DNA of 64,000 nt from Bacillus tuaregi (GCF_900104575.1 NZ_LT629731.1:3643557-3707556), one strand, 5' to 3'. Numbered from the stretch's first letter, positions 35,424 to 44,586 are shown. Numbers and translations are program-made. The notes: generated by a model not told the origin, from the letters alone.

Positions 35424-37472
35424 TTATTTCGAATACGTTTTTATCATTTCATATATCTCTTCACCATTCATGGTAACCATGCTGTTAACAGCCTCGTCAG
35501 AGCTTGCCAATTTCATTAGTTGCAACAATGCATTTAAATGCTGGTTCTTATCCACAGCAGCAATCACCACAACAAAATGAAATTTCTTTCCATCTTCAAG
35601 TGTTAATCCATCCTGAATTTTCAGCAGGCTCATCCCAACTTTATTGACCCCGTCCTCAGGACTTGCATGTGGAATCGCAATATTTCTACCGAGAACAATA
35701 TGTGGTAAAGCGGTTGGATATAAACCTTTCATGACATCCACATAACCTTCTGTGATTACTCCGCTGTCTAAAAGAGGCTTTGAGCTAATTTCAATAGCCT
35801 GCTGCCAGCTCTCAACATGGTCAATAGTAATCATCGTTTCTTGATTAATGAAATCTGACAATGAATAGCTTGTCTTTTGCTCATGCTCTCCAGTACGTTT
35901 ACAAGTAAAAAACTCTTGCAGGTCTTTTGCTAATGCCTGTTTATCTTTAATTTTGGCATTTTTCTCAATCACTGTGATTAATTGCTCCACATTAATGACA
36001 TTAGTGTTAAGTCCGAATATTTCCCTCATAACCCTTTGACGCAGCTGTAGTTTTTCAAATTCAGTCATTAATCCACTGACAATATATAGCTTTTTATCCG
36101 TCTGAATCGGCACCGGTGAAAACACAATATCTGTTTCTAGCTTTTGCTGCTGATACTCTCGGATTGAAAATGCATCATAAAAGTAGAATTCAGGAAATAA
36201 ATCTCGCAGTGTATTTTCCATTAGCTTTGAAATAGATACACCATTCGGGCAAACAACCACTGCTTTCTTTTTAATATGAATGGTTTCACCGCTATTAATT
36301 AAATGTCCACCAATCATAATAGTAATGAAAGCCATTTCAATTTCCGGTATGTCACATTTAATATAATCTTCTACCGGTTTCATTGAGTCTTTCACGATAT
36401 AGTGAATGGCTTCAAACTCTTCACTAACCTTTTCAAGCATGGAATAATTTGTTGTCAGATGATATTTAATCCGGTAGTATGCCGGTTTCATATGCAGCAT
36501 TAATTTATCCAGAAAAGCTTCCTTATCCTTCAATTGCACAATAGCTTTTCTCTCGAATTCCTCGAGACTTTCCTTTAATGCCTGCCTAAACTGCGGTAAT
36601 TCTCTGTTTGTTAAAAATTGCTTTGACAATACATTTGAAGTAAGCAACTGCAAGGTGATAAAAAGCCGTTCTGCTTTTGGTATTTCACCTAGTTCCTCCA
36701 CTAATACTTCAACAGCCTCAAATTCCTTCGTATCCGACAATGCTTCATAATCAATATGATAAAAGTCGTCAATCAATTTACCTCTTGTAATCCGTCTAAA
36801 TAAAATAGCTATCATGTATTTCAACAGCTTAATTCTTTCATCACTGAACTTTAGATTCAGGCGTGATTCTACTTTTTCATTTAGAACTCTAAGTTTTTCA
36901 ACCTCTTCCGAAGAAATTTCTAATAATTTTTGGAGATACCATTCACTGTTATAGGTACTGAAAGTCTCTTGTAATAAATCGACTAATAGTTTTCTTTTAT
37001 GCCACTCGCTTCCTGAGATGTCATATCCGTATAATCTAGAATAAATAATTTCCAAGTGATACTCTCGAATGATTGATTGCGCATATTTTAAATCTCTGAG
37101 AATGGTATTCTTACTTACATCAAGTGCACTTGTAAAATGAACTAATGATAATTCCTCTGCACTGCCTAGCAACATTAATAAGATGTAGGTTGCACGTTCC
37201 TTTTCAGAAGGAATATAGCTTTTTTTTCTTAATGTAGAATCCATACTATCCTGAAATAAATCAAGAATTGTTGGATTAATAATCATTTTCCCTGTATTCG
37301 TTCGCTTGATAATTGGATAGTTATTAGCCTCTAGCCAATCATTGATTTTTTGGAAACTATAATTAATTTGTCTTCTTGATAGCTGAAATTTTTCTTCTAA
37401 TTGCCCATTTGATATTTCAGGGTTACCAAGAACTTCTTTTAGTAGCAGGTTACTCCTTTCATCCAAGTACAT
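35424..37472 (-). CDS. PRD-domain transcriptional regulator with EIIB- and EIIA-like domains (MtlR type)
   Basis: This 682-aa regulator controls the PTS operon. Domains: N-terminal helix-turn-helix modules (about 1-160), two PRD domains (about 190-400) whose His residues are phosphorylated by HPr or EII, an EIIB(Gat)-like domain with VVVCPNGVSIS (about 410-500) and a C-terminal EIIA-like domain with His in IAIPHASPE (about 540-680). This layout is that of DNA-binding activators such as MtlR, not of short RNA-binding BglG antiterminators. ATG 37472 follows AAGGAGGG. It is the first gene of the operon. PTS-mediated phosphorylation should switch its activity. Confidence 0.9.
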   Translation of the reverse strand: MYLDERSNLLLKEVLGNPEISNGQLEEKFQLSRRQINYSFQKINDWLEANNYPIIKRTNTGKMIINPTILDLFQDSMDSTLRKKSYIPSEKERATYILLMLLGSAEELSLVHFTSALDVSKNTILRDLKYAQSIIREYHLEIIYSRLYGYDISGSEWHKRKLLVDLLQETFSTYNSEWYLQKLLEISSEEVEKLRVLNEKVESRLNLKFSDERIKLLKYMIAILFRRITRGKLIDDFYHIDYEALSDTKEFEAVEVLVEELGEIPKAERLFITLQLLTSNVLSKQFLTNRELPQFRQALKESLEEFERKAIVQLKDKEAFLDKLMLHMKPAYYRIKYHLTTNYSMLEKVSEEFEAIHYIVKDSMKPVEDYIKCDIPEIEMAFITIMIGGHLINSGETIHIKKKAVVVCPNGVSISKLMENTLRDLFPEFYFYDAFSIREYQQQKLETDIVFSPVPIQTDKKLYIVSGLMTEFEKLQLRQRVMREIFGLNTNVINVEQLITVIEKNAKIKDKQALAKDLQEFFTCKRTGEHEQKTSYSLSDFINQETMITIDHVESWQQAIEISSKPLLDSGVITEGYVDVMKGLYPTALPHIVLGRNIAIPHASPEDGVNKVGMSLLKIQDGLTLEDGKKFHFVVVIAAVDKNQHLNALLQLMKLASSDEAVNSMVTMNGEEIYEMIKTYSK

Positions 37473-37522
37473 CAGTGCATCCCTCCTTACTGACTTTAGT
37501 TTATCAAGGTTTCATTGAAATT

Positions 37523-37536
37523 TGAATGCGGTTTCA
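37523..37536. promoter_or_regulatory. cre (CcpA) site upstream of the polyol PTS operon
   Basis: TGAATGCGGTTTCA agrees with TGWAANCGNTNWCA at 13 of 14 positions and lies about 50 bp before the regulator start. It predicts glucose repression of the operon. Confidence 0.68.
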
Positions 37537-37645
37537 TAACCAAGTATTGTTTGTGAATTGTATCACATGATGATGTGGACACAAAGTCTAATATCAGTAT
37601 TTTCTCTAAATTATTAGATAGCTATACAAAACCTTTATATATAGA

Positions 37646-37681
37646 TAAAAAAGAGGCCCGTCTATATAACGAGTCCTCTTA
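37646..37681 (-). terminator. Terminator after phoX
   Basis: The stem AAGAGG.../CCTCTT with partial inner pairing has a run of T on the minus strand, just after the phoX stop. Confidence 0.7.
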
Positions 37682-37702
37682 AAGTAAGGATTACAGCGTT
37701 TC

Positions 37703-39343
37703 TTAAAATCCAGTAATCGCAATTACACCTGGTCTTGGCATTGTGTCACCTTTTCGGTGCGGCCACATACTAGTTGGATTATTAGCATCCTTTGTCCCTT
37801 CACCCGGATGTTGGATCGCTAGAAATAAGGTCGTTTCATCAGGAGTAAAGCATGGTCCGGTCATTTCCGCATCTACAGGACCTGAAGCAAATTGATAGGC
37901 TTCACCCACTTCTTCCTCTTTCACGTTCTTATAAGCTACAGTTGGGATGACAAACAAGCCGTTATTTTTGAAGTGCTTATGGATCCCTTTATTTAAGCTG
38001 CTTGAAGAAATATCTGTTACCGTCCAAAGGTTTGCTTGGCTGTCAAAGGTTAGGTTATCTGGTGCACTGAAGCCGCTTTGCTTTCCACCAGCTGCAAAAA
38101 TTTCAAAATCGAAGGTTAATGAGCCAAGATTATTATTGTCTTCAATAAATCTTGTAATATGTCCATGGAAATTCCCATGTTTATCGTTATTTGTATGAGC
38201 AATAAAGATGGTTTGATCAAACGGAGAAATCTCAACGTCCTCTGGACGGTCTGTTGGTGTTCCTCCAATTATTTTAGATGCTTCATCCGCATATACTAAA
38301 ACATCCGCTTGTGTATGATATTTAGCCTCAAGCTCTGCATTTCCTTTAATTGCTTCCCTTACATTTTCAAGAGTCATGGCTACCCATTGTCCTTTTTTCA
38401 TATTAGCAACATATAGGGTTCCAACTTCAAGCAGTTTAGAATTCTCTCTTCCAGCTGATTTCTCATACTTACCATGACTAATATACTTATAAACACATGC
38501 ATCTTTAACATCGTCACCCATGTATACGGCAATGCGGCCATCATTTGTTAGACCCATTGCCGCATTTTCATGGTGGAAGCGTCCTAATGCCGTATGCTTA
38601 CGGACTTGGAAATCGGGATCGAACGGATCGACTTCAACAATCCAGCCATAATGCCTTTCATCAAGGTTAGCCGCTTCGCATGTATCTTCATAGTTTTCTT
38701 CAGCTGAAAGGACTGTATTCCATAGCGTTTTACCGCCAGAACAGTTGGCAAATGTACCTTTTACTTCCTTAGCTAAACTTGATGCTGGTCCTGTTAAAGT
38801 AAAAGGAGTCAAACCAGATACTCGACGGGCAATGGTTGAATCTGAAACCATTTTCCAGCCGCCTTTTCTATCACCCTTCACCTCGATGATCGATCCACCT
38901 TGAACATAAAGCATCTGTTCAATTTGCTTTGCTGAGTATTTACCATTTGAGTCCGGTTTACCTTGAACAAAGATATCACTTGAATATTCATGATTTACCC
39001 AAAGTAAGCCATGGTTATTCGATCCATTGATTGGAAAATATTGAGTGAAATCACTGTTAAAGCCAAATGTATCATCATTTTTATTGATGACGTCTCCGTA
39101 AGCAGCCACTACTTCATATTTATATCCCTTTGGGAGAATAACATCATCTGCATCAGACGGTTCAATTGGTTTGAAGGTTAAACCAGATACTTTTTTATTG
39201 AATCCAAAGAGATTGTTTGCAGCATCCCTGCCTTTTGCCTCTACTTTTGGTGCTAGCCCACCTAGACCAGTTGATGCTACCGTTAAGGCCGCTGCCCCTG
39301 TCCCTACATATGTTAAAAATTTACGACGGTTAATTTCTGTCAC
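37703..39343 (-). CDS. phoX: PhoX-type alkaline phosphatase, Tat exported
   Basis: This exported phosphatase (546 aa) of the PhoX family uses Ca2+/Fe3+ and releases phosphate from organic esters. The N-terminus INRRKFLTYVGTGAAALTVASTGL is a twin-arginine signal (RRKFL). Family segments include ANCSGGKTLWNTVLSAEENYED, GRFHHENAAMGLT and TDRPEDVEISPFDQTIF. The start is GTG 39343 after AGAGGG. A four-repeat Pho box lies about 50-90 bp upstream, consistent with induction by PhoP under phosphate starvation. It is a single-gene unit with its own terminator. Confidence 0.93.
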   Translation of the reverse strand: MTEINRRKFLTYVGTGAAALTVASTGLGGLAPKVEAKGRDAANNLFGFNKKVSGLTFKPIEPSDADDVILPKGYKYEVVAAYGDVINKNDDTFGFNSDFTQYFPINGSNNHGLLWVNHEYSSDIFVQGKPDSNGKYSAKQIEQMLYVQGGSIIEVKGDRKGGWKMVSDSTIARRVSGLTPFTLTGPASSLAKEVKGTFANCSGGKTLWNTVLSAEENYEDTCEAANLDERHYGWIVEVDPFDPDFQVRKHTALGRFHHENAAMGLTNDGRIAVYMGDDVKDACVYKYISHGKYEKSAGRENSKLLEVGTLYVANMKKGQWVAMTLENVREAIKGNAELEAKYHTQADVLVYADEASKIIGGTPTDRPEDVEISPFDQTIFIAHTNNDKHGNFHGHITRFIEDNNNLGSLTFDFEIFAAGGKQSGFSAPDNLTFDSQANLWTVTDISSSSLNKGIHKHFKNNGLFVIPTVAYKNVKEEEVGEAYQFASGPVDAEMTGPCFTPDETTLFLAIQHPGEGTKDANNPTSMWPHRKGDTMPRPGVIAITGF

Positions 39344-39392
39344 GTTAGTACCCTCTTTTCAATGATTTATTACTCTTTCTTTAATAAAATGG

Positions 39393-39431
39393 TAATAGAT
39401 AATTGTTAAGAGAATAGTAAGGACAAATTAA
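39393..39431 (-). promoter_or_regulatory. Pho box: four TTAACA-like repeats with 11-bp period
   Basis: On the minus strand TTAATT (39426-39431), TTACTA (39415-39420), TTAACA (39404-39409) and CTATTA (39393-39398) are spaced exactly 11 bp, matching the tandem arrangement bound by PhoP dimers (consensus TTHAYA). It lies directly upstream of phoX. Confidence 0.75.
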
Positions 39432-39456
39432 GAGATTCTAAATATTTGTATATTTT

Positions 39457-39472
39457 TTTACAGTACTGTAAA
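39457..39472. promoter_or_regulatory. Perfect 16-bp palindrome TTTACAGTACTGTAAA
   Basis: A complete palindrome lies between the dctR stop codon and the phoX Pho box. It could be an operator for an unidentified dimeric regulator or the short hairpin at the end of dctR. It lacks a T run on the minus strand, so terminator function for dctR is doubtful. Confidence 0.45.
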
Positions 39473-39473
39473 T

Positions 39474-40184
39474 CTAGTTTAATCTGCTAGAACTCCGACC
39501 TTTATATAGGTATTTATTGATTGGACGGCCAATCCCGCCATAATAGATATCCAGCTCTACTTTCCCACATTTCTCGAGGAAATCTAAATATCTTCTGACA
39601 GTCACTCTTGCCAGCCCTACTCCTTCCGCAACCTCTTCTGCTGATAGCAGTTGGGAGCAGCTGGATAAATATTCCGTAATCTTATCCAATGTCAATTGAT
39701 TTAATCCCTTTGGCAGTGTTTCATTGTCCTCATGACCACCCGATTTGGCAGTCTCTAGCTTCAAAAAGATCACATCTAATTCCGCTTGTGAAACATTTTC
39801 CTTTTCTAAGAGCTGTATTCGAAACGCCCGATAGTTTTCAAGTGATTTTTTGATTCTCTCAAACTTAAATGGCTTTACAATATAATCATATGCTCCATTT
39901 TGAATAAAGGAGCGAACGGTTTCCCTATCACTTGCCGCTGTAACCGCAATAATATCAACCTTATGGGCTTCTGTTCTTATTTTAGTCAGGGTCTCCAATC
40001 CATCTAAATCAGGCATGTACACATCCACCAAGGCAAGGTCGGGCTTTAATTCTCTTATCATTTCTAGTCCCTGCGCTCCATTATTGGCTGTGCCAATTAC
40101 CTGAAAGCCGTTCACTTGATCGACAAACTGCCGATTCACTTCCTGTACCATGAGATCATCCTCTATTAAGACGACTTTAATCAT
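39474..40184 (-). CDS. dctR: Response regulator DctR (CitB/DcuR type)
   Basis: This 236-aa response regulator has an N-terminal receiver (IEDDLMVQEVNRQFVD, Asp in DLALVDVYMPDLDG, Lys in YDYIVKPFKF), a linker helix, and a C-terminal helix-turn-helix (LSAEEVAEGVGLARVTVRRYL). This is the CitB subgroup that controls C4-dicarboxylate and citrate transport. It overlaps dctS by 4 nt and is divergent from dctB-dctP, its likely targets. B. subtilis DctR, MalR and CitT are close relatives; the dctB/dctP neighbours favour DctR. Confidence 0.86.
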   Translation of the reverse strand: MIKVVLIEDDLMVQEVNRQFVDQVNGFQVIGTANNGAQGLEMIRELKPDLALVDVYMPDLDGLETLTKIRTEAHKVDIIAVTAASDRETVRSFIQNGAYDYIVKPFKFERIKKSLENYRAFRIQLLEKENVSQAELDVIFLKLETAKSGGHEDNETLPKGLNQLTLDKITEYLSSCSQLLSAEEVAEGVGLARVTVRRYLDFLEKCGKVELDIYYGGIGRPINKYLYKGRSSSRLN

Positions 40185-41776
40185 TCTCCATCACCCATTT
40201 CAAATGTTATCGAAAAAGTCGTTCCTTCATCTAACCTTGATTCGACATGGATTACGCCGTTCCCCTTTTCAACGATTTGTTTTATTAAATAAAGACCAAT
40301 ACCCCGGCCTGTCGTGGAGATTTTTGACGTATATCCTTCTTTAAAAATTAGCGGTAGCTTGTCCTTTTCAATGCCGCAGCCGTTATCCTCTACCAATATA
40401 TTTAACAGCTTATCATTTTCCTGGATACTGACATAAATTTGTTTACTGTCTTCCGGACTGTTTTTAAAAGAATCAAAGGCATTTTCAATCAAATTACCAA
40501 GAATAAGAACAAAATCATGCTGGTCCATCAGCTTCGGAAACCTTGTTAGGATACTATGACGATCAATTTCCACATGAATCCCAAGTTCTCTCCCACGACT
40601 GACCTTTCCAATCAACAAGCCTACCAGACTATCATCTCCGATTTTACTGCTGAGAAATCGGGTAAGCTCTCCTTGTTCTTCTGTTGCCTCAAATACATAC
40701 TCTAACGCTTTATCATTTTTTCCAAGCTGGATTAAACCCGCTATCGTATGAAGCTTATTCATATGCTCATGATTTTGGGCCCGCAGTGCGCCTACGAAAG
40801 CCTTTACGCCGGTTAACTCTTCAGCGAGTTTTTTCACCTCGGTGCGGTCTTGAAAAACAGCTATAGCCCCAACTGTGTTCCCATTTACCTTAATCGGTAT
40901 GCGATTACTGACAATAGCAAGATTTCGGATATGTAAATCCTTATTATAGACAGGCTTATTAATCTCTAAGATTTCTGGAAGATAGGAATCAGGTAAAACA
41001 GAAGTCACTTCCCTGCCAATGACCTCACCTTCCACACCCAGCATTTTCTTGGCCTTTTCATTAAAAATGGTGATGACTTGATTATTGTCAATTGCAATTA
41101 TACCTTCCTGCATCGCATTAAAGGACTCGGTCCTTTCCACGAGAATACGGGCTATCTCCTCAGGCTCAAGCTTAAACATCTGCCTTTTGATATGTCTTGC
41201 TAAAATCCAAGCACCCCATGCACTAAATGCTAACGTAATACCTGCTGTTAGAAATAACTGCATCTTTAATGAAGAAAGCATGGCAAGAATTCCAGGCAAC
41301 TTGTACCCGACGATCACGACACCGATTTGCTGATGAGCGTTGTTCATTATGGGCACAAACGCCCTAATTACAGTGCCGATTTCTCCCTTCGCTTTAGAGG
41401 TGTAGCTGTGCTCTGTAAAGGAAGGACCTTCATCTGCACTAGTGGAAGGCGTTCCGATAAGCTCAGCATTCGGGTGTGTTAGGCGGATGCGCTCCATATT
41501 CAAAATGACAATATAATCGGCATTATTAATAATCCTGAGTCTCTCAATTATTCTGGAAATATTTGAATCCGCATCAGGCTGCTCTCCCAAATGATCAATC
41601 ATATTTGGCAGTTCTGCAACGGTTCTTGCTGTCAGTAATGAACGTTCTTTTACCTCATATTCCTGCTCCCGTAGAAACTGTCCTATCAGGATAACCCCTA
41701 AAAGAACTAATGAAAACCATACAATATAAATTATTAGACTAGTCATTTTCCATTGAATGGATGAACGAAGCTTCAT
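40181..41776 (-). CDS. dctS: Sensor histidine kinase DctS (CitA/DcuS type)
   Basis: This 531-aa membrane kinase has TM1 (about 14-31), an extracellular PASp-like sensor domain (about 35-170, with SLLTARTVAELPNMI), TM2 (about 175-195), a cytoplasmic PAS domain (FNAMQEGIIAIDNNQVITIFNEKAKKML), the phosphoacceptor region ALRAQNHEHMNKLHTIAGLIQL and an HATPase domain (LGNLIENAFDSFK, VEDNGCGIEKD, GRGIGLYLIKQIV). The architecture is that of DctS/DcuS, which sense extracellular C4-dicarboxylates. It is co-transcribed with dctR. Confidence 0.88.
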   Translation of the reverse strand: MKLRSSIQWKMTSLIIYIVWFSLVLLGVILIGQFLREQEYEVKERSLLTARTVAELPNMIDHLGEQPDADSNISRIIERLRIINNADYIVILNMERIRLTHPNAELIGTPSTSADEGPSFTEHSYTSKAKGEIGTVIRAFVPIMNNAHQQIGVVIVGYKLPGILAMLSSLKMQLFLTAGITLAFSAWGAWILARHIKRQMFKLEPEEIARILVERTESFNAMQEGIIAIDNNQVITIFNEKAKKMLGVEGEVIGREVTSVLPDSYLPEILEINKPVYNKDLHIRNLAIVSNRIPIKVNGNTVGAIAVFQDRTEVKKLAEELTGVKAFVGALRAQNHEHMNKLHTIAGLIQLGKNDKALEYVFEATEEQGELTRFLSSKIGDDSLVGLLIGKVSRGRELGIHVEIDRHSILTRFPKLMDQHDFVLILGNLIENAFDSFKNSPEDSKQIYVSIQENDKLLNILVEDNGCGIEKDKLPLIFKEGYTSKISTTGRGIGLYLIKQIVEKGNGVIHVESRLDEGTTFSITFEMGDGE

Positions 41777-41920
41777 AAGGTAACCCTTTCAGTTAATAGC
41801 ATTCTATATTTATAATATCATGCAACCAAGTCACTACAGAAAGAAAAATGATATGATTAGATTACTGATTGTCTCTATTTACAGAGCTTCAATTAAATTG
41901 TTTAAAAGAGGGAATAAACG

Positions 41921-42967
41921 ATGAAGCACTTTATCATAGCCAGTTTGCTTACAATCCTTGGATTAATTGTCTTTATACTAGTTGATACAGAAACCATCTT
42001 CCCTCAGGAAAAAATGACCGTTGATGAAGAGCAGCATGGATTAAAAGAGCAAATCCACATTGTGTTTAGTCATGTTGTAGCCGAAAATACCCCAAAGGGG
42101 CTGGCTGCGCAAAAGTTCGCTGAACTTGTCTACGAAAAAACAGGCGGCCGGGTAAAAGTCGAGGTCTATCCAAATGGAATTCTTTATTCAGATACTGAGG
42201 AACTCAAGGCACTAAACGCTGGGGAAATACAGATGATTGCACCAAGCTATAGTAATATGACAGAGGTCGTACCAGAGTGGAGGATACTGGACCTTCCTTT
42301 CCTATTTCGTGATTATGACCATGCAAAGGCTGTTTTTACAGGAGAAACAGGCAAAGAGCTGCTTCAGTTTCTTGATAACAATAATATGAAGGGATTAGCT
42401 TTCTGGAGTAACGGCTTTAAACAAATGACAAGCAGCGTACACCCCTTACGTGAACCCGTAGATTTCAAAAATCTAACCTTCCGGGTTATGTCTGGCGATA
42501 TACTAAAAAGACAATTCCAATTACTTGGAGCAAAGCCAGTTACAGCTTCCTTTACAGATGTATACAGTTCACTTGAAAACCATCAATTTGACGGTCAGGA
42601 AAATACCATCTCGAATATCTATTCAAAGGGACTTTATCAATTCCAGCCTCATTTAACGTTAAGCAACCATGGTTACCTAGGTTATAGTGTTATTATTAAT
42701 AGTGAATTTTGGAACAGTATCCCTGCGGTTATCCAAAAACAGATTATAGAGGCGATGCATGAAACCACATTATGGAATATGGAAGAATCGAAAAAAATGA
42801 ACGAAGCTCAATTAGAGAAAATGAAGGAACAAGCTGATATCTCCATATATGAACTATCAAATGATTCCAAAGCACGGTGGATGACTAAGTTTCAACCTCT
42901 TTATCAAGAGGTTGAGAGATATATGTCACAGGAACTACTAAATCAGATTAGAAAATCAACCTATTAG
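41921..42967 (+). CDS. dctB: C4-dicarboxylate-binding protein DctB (TRAP-type solute-binding fold)
   Basis: This extracytoplasmic binding protein (348 aa) of the DctP/TRAP substrate-binding family has an N-terminal hydrophobic anchor (IIASLLTILGLIVFILV) and family features IVFSHVVAENTPKGLAAQKFAELV, GGRVKVEVYPNG and LDLPFLFRDYDHAKAVF. No TRAP permease (DctQM) is near; instead a DctA/GltP-type symporter follows. In B. subtilis DctB acts with the sensor DctS and the transporter as a sensing unit, and the same arrangement is seen here. The start has an AGAGGG site. The gene ends before a strong terminator. Confidence 0.88.
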   Translation: MKHFIIASLLTILGLIVFILVDTETIFPQEKMTVDEEQHGLKEQIHIVFSHVVAENTPKGLAAQKFAELVYEKTGGRVKVEVYPNGILYSDTEELKALNAGEIQMIAPSYSNMTEVVPEWRILDLPFLFRDYDHAKAVFTGETGKELLQFLDNNNMKGLAFWSNGFKQMTSSVHPLREPVDFKNLTFRVMSGDILKRQFQLLGAKPVTASFTDVYSSLENHQFDGQENTISNIYSKGLYQFQPHLTLSNHGYLGYSVIINSEFWNSIPAVIQKQIIEAMHETTLWNMEESKKMNEAQLEKMKEQADISIYELSNDSKARWMTKFQPLYQEVERYMSQELLNQIRKSTY

Positions 42968-42981
42968 AATTTTATTACTTT

Positions 42982-43008
42982 AAACGGTTCGCAAGCGAAC
43001 TGTTTTTT
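42982..43008 (+). terminator. Terminator after dctB
   Basis: The stem AAACGGTTCGC/GCGAACTGTTT with a two-nucleotide loop is followed by a T run. It separates dctB from dctP, which then needs its own promoter. Confidence 0.8.
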
Positions 43009-43191
43009 GTTATATAACACAAATAGAATAAACCGCTTTCATTTCCCGTTCCTAAAAATACACCTCGAAAAATAATTGAAAATACGATACTCTCCCCTGT
43101 TGCATAACAACTTAAGACCAAAAAGAACAAAAAGAACAATATTACCATAATATTAGGTTGATACAATAGTCTGATAATATAGAAAACAGTT

Positions 43192-43205
43192 ACAAAACGT
43201 TCACA
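43192..43205. promoter_or_regulatory. cre-like site upstream of dctP
   Basis: ACAAAACGTTCACA agrees with TGWAANCGNTNWCA at 12 of 14 positions; the first two bases mismatch. CcpA repression of dctP is known in B. subtilis. The rest of the 240-nt gap between the dctB terminator and dctP shows no gene. Confidence 0.4.
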
Positions 43206-43257
43206 AATAAGGATAGTAGAAAACAAAGGGAATAATAAATAAAAGGGGGATATGCAT

Positions 43258-44544
43258 TTGAAAAAGCTGTTGAACAATTTAACAGTTCGGGTAGTGATTG
43301 GGATTTTATTAGGGATAGCTATTGGTTTTATTTTCCCTGAGTTTGGAGCCAAGCTGAAAGTGCTTGCTGATATTTTCATTAAATTAATTAAAATGGTGAT
43401 TGCACCTATTATTTTCTTCACAGTGGTCATTGGAATAGGAAGCATGGGCGATCTTAAAAAAGTAGGAAGAATTGGCGGAAAAGCCCTGCTCTACTTTGAA
43501 GTGATTAGTACATTTGCTCTTGCCATTGGGCTTTTAGTTGTTAGTTTGCTTCAACCAGGAAAAGGCTTTAACATCAGTGCAGTAGCGGGCGGCGATGTCT
43601 CGCAATACACTTCACAAGCTGCTGAATCTGAACATGGATTTATGTCCTTTATTATGAGCATCATCCCAGAAAATGCAGTTGCAGCCTTAGCCGGTGGCGA
43701 ACTGCTTCCAATATTATTCTTTGCCATATTATTTGGAATTTCAATGGCTGCGATGGGCGAAAAAGCAGCACCGGTTGTTTCGTTTTTTGAAAAAATCTCT
43801 GAAGTCTTCTTCGGTATTGTCAACATCATCATGAAATTTTCTCCAATCGCTGCTTTTGGTGCCATGGCTTACACCATCGGTAACTTTGGTCTTGGGTCAC
43901 TTGTTTCACTCGGAAAACTGATGGGTTCCGTTTATATTACGATGTTTCTGTTTGTTGTCTTCATTTTAGGTGCAGTAGCTAAGTTTTATAAATTTAATAT
44001 TTTTAAATTTATTGCCTATATTAAAGAGGAAATTCTACTTGTATTAGGAACCTCATCATCTGAGTCAGCACTTCCAAAGATGATGGAGCGTTTAGAAAAG
44101 TACGGTTGTTCAAAATCAGTTGTCGGCCTAGTAGTTCCAACAGGATATTCTTTTAATTTGGACGGGACGGCCATTTATCTGTCAATGGCGGCTATCTTTA
44201 TCGCACAGGCTTACGGAGTCGACCTTACAATATGGCAGGAAATTACTTTATTAGGAATCCTCATGTTAACCTCAAAGGGTGCTGCAGGGGTAACTGGTTC
44301 AGGCTTTATCACACTTGCCGCCACTCTAGCTGCTTTCCCAATGATTCCAGTAGAAGGAATCGCCCTATTGTTAGGTGTTGACCGTTTCATGTCTGAAGCC
44401 AGAGCGATCACTAATCTAATTGGTAACGGCGTTGCCACTGTTGTTGTTTCAAAGATGGAAAATGAATTCCAGGTACCTGCAGAGGAAAACGTAACAGAAG
44501 CTGAAAGAAGTCTGTCAAGAAGAGAGGAACAGGCAGTTATCTAA
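43258..44544 (+). CDS. dctP: Proton/sodium-dicarboxylate symporter (DctA/GltP family)
   Basis: This membrane symporter of the dicarboxylate/amino acid:cation family has about 428 aa. It begins KKLLNNLTVRVVIGILLGIAIG and contains the serine-rich reentrant hairpin LVLGTSSSESALPKMM and the substrate/cation motif GYSFNLDGTAIYLSMAAIFIAQA. TTG 43258 lies 8 nt from GGGGGA; ATG 43252 in the same frame is too close to that site. The neighbourhood with dctB and dctSR makes C4-dicarboxylates (succinate, fumarate, malate) the likely substrates; glutamate/aspartate is the family alternative. Confidence 0.88.
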   Translation: MKKLLNNLTVRVVIGILLGIAIGFIFPEFGAKLKVLADIFIKLIKMVIAPIIFFTVVIGIGSMGDLKKVGRIGGKALLYFEVISTFALAIGLLVVSLLQPGKGFNISAVAGGDVSQYTSQAAESEHGFMSFIMSIIPENAVAALAGGELLPILFFAILFGISMAAMGEKAAPVVSFFEKISEVFFGIVNIIMKFSPIAAFGAMAYTIGNFGLGSLVSLGKLMGSVYITMFLFVVFILGAVAKFYKFNIFKFIAYIKEEILLVLGTSSSESALPKMMERLEKYGCSKSVVGLVVPTGYSFNLDGTAIYLSMAAIFIAQAYGVDLTIWQEITLLGILMLTSKGAAGVTGSGFITLAATLAAFPMIPVEGIALLLGVDRFMSEARAITNLIGNGVATVVVSKMENEFQVPAEENVTEAERSLSRREEQAVI

Positions 44545-44551
44545 AACCAAA

Positions 44552-44584
44552 GAAAGCACCAGCTTTTTACAAGCCGGTGCTTTC
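44552..44584. terminator. Bidirectional terminator between dctP and alsT
   Basis: GAAAGCACCAGCTT (44552-44565) pairs with AAGCCGGTGCTTTC (44571-44584) apart from one mismatch, between convergent genes. Confidence 0.82.
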
Positions 44585-44586
44585 CT

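Noticed and set aside
35424-37472. BglG-type RNA-binding antiterminator
   Set aside because: The protein is over twice the length of BglG/LicT and has DNA-binding helix-turn-helix, EIIB and EIIA domains, so it is an MtlR-like activator.
42975-43445. 156-aa minus-strand frame across the dctP promoter and start
   Set aside because: It overlaps dctP antisense and has no ribosome binding site; the dctP product is clearly a DAACS symporter.
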